Shown: positions 30,109 through 37,701 of the stretch, piece after piece | Position numbering within the stretch: the stretch's first letter is position 1 | How the letters are laid out: each line of letters starts with the position of its first letter | Assembly (NCBI RefSeq): GCF_024652905.1 | Contig: NZ_CP102430.1 | Coordinates: forward strand, 34,313 to 98,312 | From: Pseudomonas oryzihabitans | Lineage (GTDB): Bacteria > Pseudomonadota > Gammaproteobacteria > Pseudomonadales > Pseudomonadaceae | DNA: 64,000 bases | Direction of reading: 5' to 3' | Position numbers and translations under genes: made by a program | The notes under the pieces: generated by a model | Database searches by the model: none | What the model was told of the DNA's origin: nothing | The model's input: the letters and a program-made list of their open reading frames with translations, nothing else

Positions 30109-31662
30109 TCAGGCTGCAGCCTGGCCTAGAACAATGGCCGGCGCGCGCTCTTTGTAGTCCACGTGGGGCGATTTGATCTTGGTGATCGGGTAGTCCTCGG
30201 CAAATTTGACGTACGCCTCAAGGTCATTGAGGTTGGAGATTTCCGAGTCCATCACCACCGGCTCCGACTTGATTTCCTCGGCCCTGGTCTGCTTGCCGGC
30301 AGACCACGATCTGCGGAAACGCTTGACCTCGTGGTTGCCCAGGATCTCCCGGGCCTGGTCGGCGTTCTTCGCGTTCGCCGCCGCTAAGATGACGTAGTTT
30401 CGGAAGCACGAAAGCAGGGTTTCCGCATCGTCCCGGCCATAGCTCGCATTTAACTGCGACCAGTCCTGCAGGCTGCCAACCATGCGCAATCCATGTTTCC
30501 GGCCCTTGGTCGCGGCAGGAACGAAGCTCTCCAGCTTGCCCAGCGATTGCAGCTCATCGAGGAAGAGCCATAGGCGTTTGCCTGTCATGGGCTCCGAACT
30601 CAGGATCGTCGCGCAGATGGTGTCGATCCAGGTGGCCACCAGCGGGCGCATGGTGTCGCGCATGTCTTCCCGCCAGGTGATGAAGAGATTGCCAGCGTCT
30701 GGATCGTGAACCCACTGATAGAGCGAGAATGCGCCCTTGGTCATGTAGCGCAGTGGGCGGACGTACTTGTTGATCATGAACTGGATGCTGGCAATCGCCT
30801 TTTCCGCGTTGTCGCGGAAATAGCCCTCCGAGTCGGTGTTGGCCAGGAACGCCCGGACGGTCTCTCCGTCTTCGCGAACCAGCAGGTTCACCAGCGTCTC
30901 CTGGTCGGGGTTGTTGGTCTCCATCAGCTTGCGCATGGTGTCGGCGATGACGTTCCGTGCGTACTCGCACCATTCCTCGCTGCTCGGGTCGATCTGCGGA
31001 GGCACGATGGACTTGGCCATGCGGTTGAAGTCATGGACGCCACGGATCTCGTTGAAGATCGACCAGCCGACTGATCGGGCATCGAAGGGGTTGAGCACGT
31101 AATCCCCTTTGAAGCTGAATTTCGACAGGAACGTGCCGTTCGGGTCCACGACCGCCATGCGGTCGCCGCGCTTGAGCGCCGAGGCCATCATTCCCTCCAT
31201 CGTCACGGATTTACCGGCGCCGATGGACGCGCAAATCATGGTGTTGCGGTCTTCCAGGTGCAGCGGCATCGGGAGTTTGCCGATCATGATCGGCTCAAGC
31301 TTCTCCAACCCCTTCTTGCGGCGTTCCCTGTTGGTCTTAGCGTTCCGCGCATTGACCTTGCTTTTGACGTGGTGCCAGTTGCGGATGCGAGATCCGCGCA
31401 ACCACATCTGGAAGCGTTCCCCCCTGAATCCGTCGTCGCAATACTCGTACAGGTAGTAACAGAGGCCCGCGGCTGCCACGGAGGTTGCAATGGTCGCGCC
31501 GGTGACGACTGGGTTATGCCAGCCGTTGTGCAGCGTCTCCCTGAATGCCGCAGGGAACGGGGTCAAAGGCAGCCCCGCGAAGTGAATGCCTCCCAGCCAG
31601 CCCGCCAGCGGCAGACCAAAGCCGGCTGTCATGACGGCGGAATCGACCTCTTGTTTGTGCAT
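30109..31662 (-). CDS. trwB: TrwB/VirD4-type coupling protein
   Basis: 517 residues, close to R388 TrwB. Two N-terminal membrane segments (about 11-30 and 50-70), Walker A A-S-I-G-A-G-K-S-V-T and Walker B L-W-L-F-L-D-E-L-Q-S-L. It is a hexameric DNA pump that links the relaxosome to the secretion channel. The ATG at 31662 overlaps the trwA stop by one base (TGATG); the longer frame reaching 32058 covers trwA in another frame and is not used. Confidence 0.93.
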   Translation of the reverse strand: MHKQEVDSAVMTAGFGLPLAGWLGGIHFAGLPLTPFPAAFRETLHNGWHNPVVTGATIATSVAAAGLCYYLYEYCDDGFRGERFQMWLRGSRIRNWHHVKSKVNARNAKTNRERRKKGLEKLEPIMIGKLPMPLHLEDRNTMICASIGAGKSVTMEGMMASALKRGDRMAVVDPNGTFLSKFSFKGDYVLNPFDARSVGWSIFNEIRGVHDFNRMAKSIVPPQIDPSSEEWCEYARNVIADTMRKLMETNNPDQETLVNLLVREDGETVRAFLANTDSEGYFRDNAEKAIASIQFMINKYVRPLRYMTKGAFSLYQWVHDPDAGNLFITWREDMRDTMRPLVATWIDTICATILSSEPMTGKRLWLFLDELQSLGKLESFVPAATKGRKHGLRMVGSLQDWSQLNASYGRDDAETLLSCFRNYVILAAANAKNADQAREILGNHEVKRFRRSWSAGKQTRAEEIKSEPVVMDSEISNLNDLEAYVKFAEDYPITKIKSPHVDYKERAPAIVLGQAAA

Positions 31663-32045
31663 CAGTCTTCTCCAGTCAGTCGCTCGATATCGTTGGCCAG
31701 CTCCGGCAGCAAGACCGCCAGGGCATCCTCGGCACCGTCCAGGTGCTGCAGCTGGGCACGCAACTCGTTCACTTTTCCCTGGGTCACGTTTTGCCGAATC
31801 AGGTAGATGGCCACCGTGAGAATTGCCCGGTTGCGGGTCTGCTCCTGGGCGATGCTTTCCAGCAATCCGATCATCCGTTGCTGCTCGGCCCAGTCCTCGA
31901 CGCCTGGCCTGTGTGCCCCCTTGTCCATGGCCAACACGCGGTCGCGGATGTATGCCGAGAGGTGCTTGTAGCCAGCCAGTGCGGCGGCTTCTTCTACCCG
32001 GGCCAGCTGCTCGGTATTGAATCTGATGGGTACTGTCCGGCCCAC
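31662..32045 (-). CDS. trwA: TrwA-like relaxosome accessory protein, ribbon-helix-helix
   Basis: 127 residues. N-terminal ribbon-helix-helix: R-T-V-P-I-R-F-N-T-E-Q-L-A-R-V-E-E-A-A-A-L-A-G, then a helical C-terminus for tetramer formation. In R388 TrwA binds two sites at oriT, helps TrwC and TrwB, and represses its own operon. It is the first gene of trwABC and begins right beside oriT. A pair of GTGATACA/TGTATCAC half-sites at 32121-32128 and 32176-32183 is a candidate binding site. Confidence 0.88.
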   Translation of the reverse strand: MGRTVPIRFNTEQLARVEEAAALAGYKHLSAYIRDRVLAMDKGAHRPGVEDWAEQQRMIGLLESIAQEQTRNRAILTVAIYLIRQNVTQGKVNELRAQLQHLDGAEDALAVLLPELANDIERLTGED

Positions 32046-32361
32046 GCTGCGCCCTCAATTAGCTGGGAAAAATGGAAATTTTCAGAGGTAAAGGTACAGG
32101 ACAGCATGTGTAATGCAAGTGTGATACACAGAAACGCTTGATTGATGCTACTTGCGTGCTATTTTGTAATACAGATGTATCACAGTGATTTTCGGGTCTA
32201 CTGGTCTGCAAGCCGCAGCCTATGCGGCTTTCACCTCCCGACAGGGAGGTGCGTGTTGTGTATTGAGACTTTGACCCTGTTAAGGGTTGAAGTTGATGCT
32301 CTTGTTAAGGGCGTTTTCAGTACCTAGGCCGAAGGCCGTAGAGATAGAAGGGGAGGGGAGT
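32046..32361 (+). other. Origin of transfer (oriT)
   Basis: Non-coding region between divergent trwA and stbA. TGCGTGTTGTGT at 32250-32261 is very close to the R388 nic sequence (TGCGTATTGTCT then ATAG), so the nick is predicted between 32261 and 32262 on the + strand. Just 5' lies a perfect inverted repeat CACCTCCC (32232-32239) / GGGAGGTG (32244-32251), the relaxase hairpin, and before it AGCCGCA (32211-32217) / TGCGGCT (32223-32229). Two GTTAAGGG words follow the nick, as TTTAAGG words do in R388. With this polarity the stb side enters the recipient first and trwABC last. Confidence 0.82.
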
Positions 32362-32482
32362 GCAAAAAGGGAGCAGATGAGACGCAGGTAGAAGGCAGAA
32401 GAGGTGCAGATTGACTACAATAGGGAGACAATTAGCATGCAATAGAAATGCAACAAGGGTGCAGGTAGGGTGCAAAATGGCA
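32362..32482 (+). repeat. Eleven in-phase 11-bp repeats before stbA (StbA binding array)
   Basis: Starting at 32362, every 11th position begins GCA (nine times) or ACA (twice, 32417 and 32428), for 11 consecutive units without a slip. The final unit, GCAAAATGGCA, contains the stbA start codon. R388 StbA is known to bind 9-bp repeats spaced by 2 bp in the same location, also an 11-bp period. The array should allow StbA to coat one face of the DNA, repress stbABC and act on plasmid position. Confidence 0.8.
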
Positions 32483-32953
32483 GGCAAGGACATTGAGGCA
32501 GCATTGATGGCTGTCGAACCAGAGACCAAGGCAGCAAAAATACGCCAGGTCATGCCGGTGATTGAAAGGCAGTTGAAGGCAGGGGTGACACGCAAGGCGA
32601 TCCTGGAAGTGCTCAAAGCGCAGGGGATCGAGGTGAGCATGGACACGCTCAAGAGCTACCTATATCGGCACCGGAAAGCACAACGGGTGGATGCTGATCA
32701 GAAGCCAGCATTACCAGTTGGCCAACCTGAAAGCCAAGCGAGGCCAGTAGCCTCAGCACCAACAGACAGCCGCAGGGAATCAGAAGAGACGGGAGTTGTA
32801 TCGTACGATACAGATGCAAAACCCAAGGCAGCTCCACAGGGTCATTTTGGACCTGCAGAACTCAGCAAGCTCATGAATCCCGGGGACGATCAGAACGCCC
32901 TGGATCTGGACAAATACGAAAGCGCAGCACGTAGCTCAAGGAAACGCAGATGA
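32477..32953 (+). CDS. stbA: StbA-like DNA-binding plasmid stability protein
   Basis: 158 residues. The N-terminal A-K-I-R-Q-V-M-P-V-I-E-R-Q-L-K-A-G-V-T-R-K-A-I-L-E-V-L segment and G-I-E-V-S-M-D-T-L-K-S-Y-L-Y-R-H-R form a helix-turn-helix domain as in R388 StbA. The C-terminal half is polar and Pro/Gln/Arg-rich. In R388 StbA ensures segregation and restrains conjugation. The start at 32477, inside the last 11-bp repeat, is preferred to 32411, which lies in the array. An imperfect extension of the palindrome TGTATCGTACGATACA falls inside the gene (32797-32812). Overlaps stbB by four bases. Confidence 0.85.
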   Translation: MAGKDIEAALMAVEPETKAAKIRQVMPVIERQLKAGVTRKAILEVLKAQGIEVSMDTLKSYLYRHRKAQRVDADQKPALPVGQPESQARPVASAPTDSRRESEETGVVSYDTDAKPKAAPQGHFGPAELSKLMNPGDDQNALDLDKYESAARSSRKRR

Positions 32954-33672
32954 GTAAAACAGTCATCGTCAACTTCACCGGAAACTCCGGCAAAACCACG
33001 CTATCGGACAACCTGATCTGGCCTCGGAATGGTGGACTGCGGTTCGCAGTCGAGACCATCAACGCGGGCGCGGCTGATACTGCAGCCGAGATCGAGCGCT
33101 TGAAGGGCAAGCAGTTCGGCGAACTGTCGGAGGTGCTGCTGACCGAGGAAAACGTGGTGGTCGATGTGGGGGCATCGAACGTCGAAGACTTCTTCAAATT
33201 CATGGGCCAATACGACGGCTCCCACGAAGACATCGATTACTTCGTGATCCCAGCCGTACCGGAAAAGAAGCAGCAGGTGGACACGATCAACACGATCAAG
33301 ACGCTCTCTGCCCTGGGCGTGCCGGCAAAGAAGATCCTGGTCGTCTTCAACAAGGTCCAGATCGAGGACGCCGACGATGTTCCGCAGACGTTCTCGGCGC
33401 TGTTCGGCTTCCATGAGGTGGAAAAGAAATTCACCCTCAAGCGGGATGCCGTGGTGTTCTCGAACGAGGTATTCGAGCGGCTGCGCGGGTTGAAAATGAA
33501 CGTAGGCGAGGTGCTGGCCGATACGACCGACTACCGCGAGAGCCTGCGCGCTGCGACCGATGAGGCCGACAAGGAGCATGCCAAGCGCATGATCTCTGCC
33601 CAGCGGCTGGCCAAGTCGGCTTGGCGCAACCTGGATCAGGTCTACGCGACCCTCTTCGGCAAGGGGAAGTAG
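32950..33672 (+). CDS. stbB: StbB-like ParA-superfamily ATPase
   Basis: 240 residues. The P-loop is degenerate in the ParA sense, V-N-F-T-G-N-S-G-K-T-T-L, with V-V-D-V-G-A-S-N as the second acidic motif and V-F-N-K-V later. R388 StbB has the same size and position and is needed for conjugation, opposing StbA. ATG overlaps stbA stop (ATGA). Followed by stbC after three bases. Confidence 0.87.
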   Translation: MSKTVIVNFTGNSGKTTLSDNLIWPRNGGLRFAVETINAGAADTAAEIERLKGKQFGELSEVLLTEENVVVDVGASNVEDFFKFMGQYDGSHEDIDYFVIPAVPEKKQQVDTINTIKTLSALGVPAKKILVVFNKVQIEDADDVPQTFSALFGFHEVEKKFTLKRDAVVFSNEVFERLRGLKMNVGEVLADTTDYRESLRAATDEADKEHAKRMISAQRLAKSAWRNLDQVYATLFGKGK

Positions 33673-33675
33673 CCC

Positions 33676-34062
33676 ATGGCCAAGGATCCGACCACGGCCC
33701 GGGAGGCGATGCTCGGGCAGATGATGGATGACTTCGATGTCATCGTGCGTCGGCTTGAGGAAGTCGATGCCGCGTTGGCAGAGAAGATCAGCCAGGCTGT
33801 TCGAGACGCCGCCGGCAAGGCCCTTTTGCAGTCGCAGATGAACTTCGAGTCGATGATGAGCGAGCAGCGCAATGCCCTGGTACAGGCCGGGCGCGAGGCG
33901 GCGGCAAGGATCGGTAACGAGATCAACCGCAGCACGGCTAGCCTGGTCACGGCACAGGCCGAGCGCCGCGCCGTTGGCTTCTCGGCGCTGTTGCTGGCCG
34001 TAGGCGCAGCGCTGGGCGCGGCTCTGATGTTCATTGCCGTGCGTGGCGGATACTTGGGTTGA
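33676..34062 (+). CDS. stbC: StbC-like protein
   Basis: 128 residues, the third gene of stbABC. It is helical with likely coiled coil in the first 95 residues and one membrane helix near the C-terminus (A-L-L-L-A-V-G-A-A-L-G-A-A-L-M-F-I-A-V, about 101-119). The function of StbC in R388 is unclear; this copy suggests a membrane-anchored partner of StbB. Spacing of three bases from stbB supports a single operon. Confidence 0.8.
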   Translation: MAKDPTTAREAMLGQMMDDFDVIVRRLEEVDAALAEKISQAVRDAAGKALLQSQMNFESMMSEQRNALVQAGREAAARIGNEINRSTASLVTAQAERRAVGFSALLLAVGAALGAALMFIAVRGGYLG

Positions 34063-34094
34063 AGTAGGGGGATCCACCCCCTTTTTCATTGCGT

Positions 34095-34116
34095 GTCTGT
34101 ATCGTACGATACAGAC
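34095..34116. promoter_or_regulatory. 22-bp perfect palindrome upstream of the SprT-like gene
   Basis: The core CTGTATCGTACGATACAG (34097-34114) extends by two matching bases on each side. A half-site CTGTATCG follows at 34123. The inner 16 bp recur at 32797-32812 within stbA. The spacing is CTGT-N10-ACAG, not the N8 of a SOS box, so another regulator is likely. Confidence 0.55.
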
Positions 34117-34169
34117 GACAAACTGTATCGTTCACCTACCTTCCGCGCATGAGTATTCAATCCGGGGGG

Positions 34170-34185
34170 TTCTCGCATGCGAGAA
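34170..34185. promoter_or_regulatory. 16-bp palindromic operator, copy 6
   Basis: TTCTCGCATGCGAGAA merges into AAAGGAGG, the ribosome-binding site of the SprT-like gene, the same arrangement as at 16215 in the mpf operon. It could control translation by RNA hairpin or transcription by repressor binding. Confidence 0.65.
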
Positions 34186-34195
34186 AGGAGGCCCC

Positions 34196-34993
34196 ATGGC
34201 CGGCACGGCAAGTCAGCTGCTGTACGACGAAATCGAAGCGGCCTATGACTGGTTCAATGAGCGGCTGTATGACGGAAAGCTGCCAGGCTGCATCTTCACG
34301 CTGCAGCGCAAGGCGAACACATTCGGGTACTACTCGGAATCTCGCTTTCTGCGCCGAAACGGCACCGGCAAGAGTGATGAGATCGCGCTCAACTGCGCGT
34401 ATTTCGCCCATCGCAGCATCAAGAAAACGCTCTCCACACTGGTGCATGAGCAAGTTCACCAGTGGCAAGCCCACTTCGGTAAACGCTCTCGCGGCGGATA
34501 TCACAATGCCGAGTGGGCGGACAAAATGGAGTCCATCGGGCTCATGCCGTCCGACACGGGCGAACCTGGTGGTCGCCGTTGCGGCCAGCAGATGACGCAC
34601 TACATCATCGAGGGCGGCCCCTTCGATTTGGCCTGTGATGAGCTGATTGAAAGCGGGGCGATGCTGTCGTGGATCGATGTCGTCACCCAGCGTGTCCCCA
34701 TGTCGGCAACCCAGCTCTTTGGTCCAGGCGGCGAGCCTGTGCCCCAGCCAGAAGACCCGACGATTGATATTCCGGCGCTCACGACTGCCGGCCTGATCCA
34801 ACCGTCTTCCAGGCCCGAGGATCCGAAGAACAAGCGCAAATACACCTGCCCGAGCTGCCACCTGAATGTGTGGGGAAAACCGGGACTGAGTGGGAAGCTG
34901 CAATGTGTCGAATGCGAAGTCCGGTTTGTCGAACCCAGCGAGTTGGTTGAAGTGACCCTCGACGATGACGATCAGCCGGACACGGACGACTGA
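34196..34993 (+). CDS. SprT-like zinc metalloprotease with zinc ribbon
   Basis: 265 residues. SprT-family core with L-V-H-E-Q-V-H-Q-W (His84, Glu85, His88) and a downstream His103 in G-Y-H-N-A-E-W as third ligand. The C-terminal zinc ribbon is Cys218/Cys221/Cys237/Cys240, followed by an acidic tail. SprT/Spartan proteases cut DNA-bound proteins; the anti-restriction protein ArdC of R388, also a metalloprotease, sits in that plasmid's leading region. Here the gene is the first after stbABC on the leading side of oriT. An ArdC-like role is inference. The start after AAAGGAGG is clear. Confidence 0.82.
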   Translation: MAGTASQLLYDEIEAAYDWFNERLYDGKLPGCIFTLQRKANTFGYYSESRFLRRNGTGKSDEIALNCAYFAHRSIKKTLSTLVHEQVHQWQAHFGKRSRGGYHNAEWADKMESIGLMPSDTGEPGGRRCGQQMTHYIIEGGPFDLACDELIESGAMLSWIDVVTQRVPMSATQLFGPGGEPVPQPEDPTIDIPALTTAGLIQPSSRPEDPKNKRKYTCPSCHLNVWGKPGLSGKLQCVECEVRFVEPSELVEVTLDDDDQPDTDD

Positions 34994-35026
34994 AACGAGC
35001 GTCCGCCGTCAGAATCTTTCGCCGTG

Positions 35027-35150
35027 CGGATCCAAGGGTGCAGCCCTTGGTCGCCGAAGGCTGCTTCTCCGCTGCAGCGGCTCCACGGAAAAAATCGGCC
35101 AGTGAGCGAGGCCCCAGCAAGGGCCAGTAGCGAGCGGTGCCGTTGTCCAC
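35027..35150 (+). repeat. Tandem repeat unit 1, left part (split by Tn5393)
   Basis: This sequence, starting CGGATCCAAGGGTGCAG, resumes after the transposon at 40626 and reads to about 40791, for a unit of roughly 290 bp. The next unit begins at 40792 with CGGATCCATGGGTGCAG. The transposon inserted within the unit. Confidence 0.7.
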
Positions 35151-35231
35151 GGGGTCGTTTGCGGGAAGGGGCGGAATCCTACGCTAAGGCTTTGGCCAGC
35201 GATATTCTCCGGTGAGATTGATGTGTTCCCA
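35151..35231 (+). repeat. Tn5393 terminal inverted repeat, strA-strB side
   Basis: 81-bp end beginning GGGGTCGTTTGCGGG. It matches the reverse complement of 40540-40620 with one mismatch (GGGAAGGGG here, GGGAGGGGG there). Confidence 0.93.
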
Positions 35232-35256
35232 GGGGATAGGAGAAGTCGCTTGATAT

Positions 35257-36093
35257 CTAGTATGACGTCTGTCGCACCTGCTTGATCGCGGCCGCGATAG
35301 CTAGATCGCGTTGCTCCTCTTCTCCATCCGCGTTCCAAGCTGCGGAAAGGCACCCATAAGCGTACGCCTGGTCGAGCAGGCGACGCGGATCGACGTCCAG
35401 CGCACGAGAGAATGCGTCCGCCATCTGTGCAATGCGTCTAGGATCGAGACAAAGGTCGTCTCTGTCAGCCGGATCGTAGAACATATTGGCGGCGCCAAAG
35501 CCCACTTCACCGACCAGACCGACGGGATCTATCACCAGCCAGCCGCGACTGGAGAACATGATGTTTTCATGATGCAGATCGCCATGTAGCCCACGCAGTT
35601 CCGAGGCATTGCTCATCATTTGATCGGCTATAATCGCCGCGTGGACGTAGTCAGTTTGACAACCTGCGTTTTGATCATCGCGCGCCCGCTGAAACAAAGC
35701 TGCAAAGCGATACCGGATCGGGAGAAGGGCAGAAGGCAGGGGTTCCTCAGATGCGGCATACAGCTTCGCCATTAGTTCCGCTGCAATTTCGGTCGCCTGG
35801 TAGTCGCCGTGCTCGGCAACGATGTGAGAGAGCATTCGCTCCCCGGCATATTCGAGCAACATCAGATTGTTCTCACGACCGAGCAACCGGACTGCTCCCC
35901 TCCCATTGCGCCATACCAGATAGTCGGCCCCGCGCAGTTCATCAGCAATGTCTTCTATAGGTTTCAATCCCTTGACGATTGCAGGAGTCCCGTCTGGCAA
36001 TGAAACTTTCCAAACGAGGCTGGAAAAGGTGTCCGCAATGAGAACAGGTTGCGAAACGTGCCAATGAGCAGGAAAAACAGGCGGCATGAACAT
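35257..36093 (-). CDS. strB: StrB, aminoglycoside 6-O-phosphotransferase APH(6)-Id
   Basis: 278 residues, the canonical length. It begins M-F-M-P-P-V-F-P-A-H-W-H and carries the phosphotransferase loop L-H-G-D-L-H-H-E-N-I and W-L-V-I-D-P-V-G. It transfers phosphate from ATP to the 6-hydroxyl of streptomycin. The ATG at 36093 shares one base with the strA stop (TGATG). The translation frame extends three codons upstream but the known start is used. Expressed with strA. Confidence 0.96.
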   Translation of the reverse strand: MFMPPVFPAHWHVSQPVLIADTFSSLVWKVSLPDGTPAIVKGLKPIEDIADELRGADYLVWRNGRGAVRLLGRENNLMLLEYAGERMLSHIVAEHGDYQATEIAAELMAKLYAASEEPLPSALLPIRYRFAALFQRARDDQNAGCQTDYVHAAIIADQMMSNASELRGLHGDLHHENIMFSSRGWLVIDPVGLVGEVGFGAANMFYDPADRDDLCLDPRRIAQMADAFSRALDVDPRRLLDQAYAYGCLSAAWNADGEEEQRDLAIAAAIKQVRQTSY

Positions 36094-36896
36094 CAACCCC
36101 AAGTCAGAGGGTCCAATCGCAGATAGAAGGCAAGGCGTTCGCGGTCGGGGGCTTCGATCCCCAATACATTGAATAGGACAGCGAAGGCGCGCTCTGCTTC
36201 ATCTGGCGCTGCCCAGTTCTCTTCGGCGTTAGCAATCATGAGTGCCAAATCGGCATAGCGATCTGCTGTTCCGAGCCGCCCAAGGTCGATCAGACCCGTG
36301 CATTGAAGAGTTTTAGGGTCCACCATGAAGTTCGGCATGCAGGGATCACCATGGCAAACAACCATATCGGTGCGCTCTTGGTCGAGCCGCACCGGTAGCT
36401 CTCGTTCGACACGAGCCAAAAGATCGAGCTGCGGCGTACTCTTGTCCTCGTCCGGTAAGAAGTCGGGATTGACGGCATTGCGGGACACCACATCAACGGC
36501 GCGTCCGAACATTCGCGACAGCCTGCGCTCAAACGGACATTGATCAACCGATAGGCTGTGAACAGCGCCAAGTTGCTGCCCCATTGACGGCCACGCTTTG
36601 AGCAAATCCGCTCCAGACAGATCAGCCGCCGGTACTCCCGGAATTGCCGTTATCACCAAGCATGCACCCTCCTGTTCCTCCTGCCAGTTGATGACCTCGG
36701 GGCAAGCCACACCTCGACCTTTGAGCCAAATGAGGCGGTCACGCTCTCCAGCGAGCTCACCGCGGCGGGAAGCAGGTGCGATTTTCGCGAAGGCATGCCC
36801 GTCACCACGTCGAAAAACAAAATCACCAGATTCTCCGCCTCTGACAGGCAACCAGTCAGAATGCGATTCACCAAAAAAAATATTAGTTCGATTCAA
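36093..36896 (-). CDS. strA: StrA, aminoglycoside 3''-O-phosphotransferase APH(3'')-Ib
   Basis: 267 residues, the canonical length, beginning M-N-R-T-N-I-F-F-G-E-S. Catalytic loop V-C-H-G-D-P-C-M-P-N-F and L-I-D-L-G-R-L-G-T-A-D. It phosphorylates streptomycin at the 3'' position. It is the first resistance gene after tnpR, 11 bases downstream, without an intervening insertion sequence, so its expression depends on the tnpR-side promoter. Confidence 0.97.
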   Translation of the reverse strand: MNRTNIFFGESHSDWLPVRGGESGDFVFRRGDGHAFAKIAPASRRGELAGERDRLIWLKGRGVACPEVINWQEEQEGACLVITAIPGVPAADLSGADLLKAWPSMGQQLGAVHSLSVDQCPFERRLSRMFGRAVDVVSRNAVNPDFLPDEDKSTPQLDLLARVERELPVRLDQERTDMVVCHGDPCMPNFMVDPKTLQCTGLIDLGRLGTADRYADLALMIANAEENWAAPDEAERAFAVLFNVLGIEAPDRERLAFYLRLDPLTWG

Positions 36897-36907
36897 TGGA
36901 GGTTCCT

Positions 36908-37576
36908 TCAGTTTTCTGATGAAGCGCGGAGGTGGCTCAACTTGCGAAAAGAAACGAGTTGCGACGTAAGTCCGAGAACATGCTTTCCATGGTCTCTGAG
37001 CTCGCCTTTGGGACCGACATATCGGTAGAGAGTGACGCGCTCGATGCCGAGTTCCTTGCAGAGATCGGAAACTGAAGTATCGCGCTGGGCCATGGCGGCT
37101 TGCGCGAGACGCACCTGAGCTTTGGTGAGCGCGAATTTTCGTCCGCCCTTGCGACCGCGCGCTCTCGCGGAGGCGAGACCCGCCATGGTGCGCTCTCGGA
37201 TCAGATCCCGCTCGAACTCGGCCAAGGTGGCGAAGATTCCGAACACCATGCGACCGGACGCAGTCGTGGTGTCGATCTGAGCGCCCTTTCCAGTCAGAAC
37301 CCGCAGGCCGATCTTGCGGTCTGACAGCTCCTTCACCGTGTTGACCAGATGGGCAAGCGATCGTCCGAGGCGATCGAGCTTCCAGACCACCAGCACATCG
37401 CCGTCACGCAATGACTTGAGGCAGGCAGTCAAGCCAGGGCGATCATCACGACCGCCGGAAGCAAGATCATCATAGATATTGTCCCGTTCGACACCTGCGG
37501 CGCGCAAGGTGTCGTGCTGCAGGTCGAGAGACTGCGAGCCATCGGCTTTGGAGACGCGGGCATATCCGATCAGCAT
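36908..37576 (-). CDS. tnpR: Tn5393 resolvase
   Basis: 222 residues of the Tn3-type serine resolvase family. Catalytic Ser9 in Y-A-R-V-S-K, with D-L-A-S-G, G-D-V-L-V-V-W-K-L-D-R-L-G-R and the C-terminal helix-turn-helix V-S-D-L-C-K-E-L-G-I-E-R-V-T-L-Y-R-Y-V. A tail of about 35 residues beyond the helix-turn-helix extends the protein relative to most Tn3 resolvases. It resolves transposition cointegrates at the res site in the 37577-37701 gap and represses tnpA. Confidence 0.94.
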   Translation of the reverse strand: MLIGYARVSKADGSQSLDLQHDTLRAAGVERDNIYDDLASGGRDDRPGLTACLKSLRDGDVLVVWKLDRLGRSLAHLVNTVKELSDRKIGLRVLTGKGAQIDTTTASGRMVFGIFATLAEFERDLIRERTMAGLASARARGRKGGRKFALTKAQVRLAQAAMAQRDTSVSDLCKELGIERVTLYRYVGPKGELRDHGKHVLGLTSQLVSFRKLSHLRASSEN

Positions 37577-37701
37577 GTATCACAAACGTTGGTTTGAGGC
37601 GGCGCTTCGGCCACGATTGCATTGACCTCTGGAAATGTATCTCAACCAGCTTCATAAACAAAGCGTCTTGAACGCTATCAGATTTTGAAAAAGGAACATG
37701 T
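37577..37701. promoter_or_regulatory. Tn5393 res site and divergent promoters
   Basis: 125 bases between divergent tnpR and tnpA. In Tn3-family elements with this gene order the resolution site and both promoters lie here. The direction and spacing support the call; individual subsites are not resolved by eye. Confidence 0.65.

Noticed and set aside
32362..32482. 11-bp array considered as iterons of a second origin
   Set aside because: No Rep gene is adjacent, and both position and period match the StbA site of R388.
34095..34116. Palindrome considered as a LexA box
   Set aside because: Spacing between CTGT and ACAG is ten bases rather than eight.
36897..36907. IS1133 sought between strA and tnpR
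   Set aside because: The gap is only 11 bases, so the element is the IS-free form of Tn5393.
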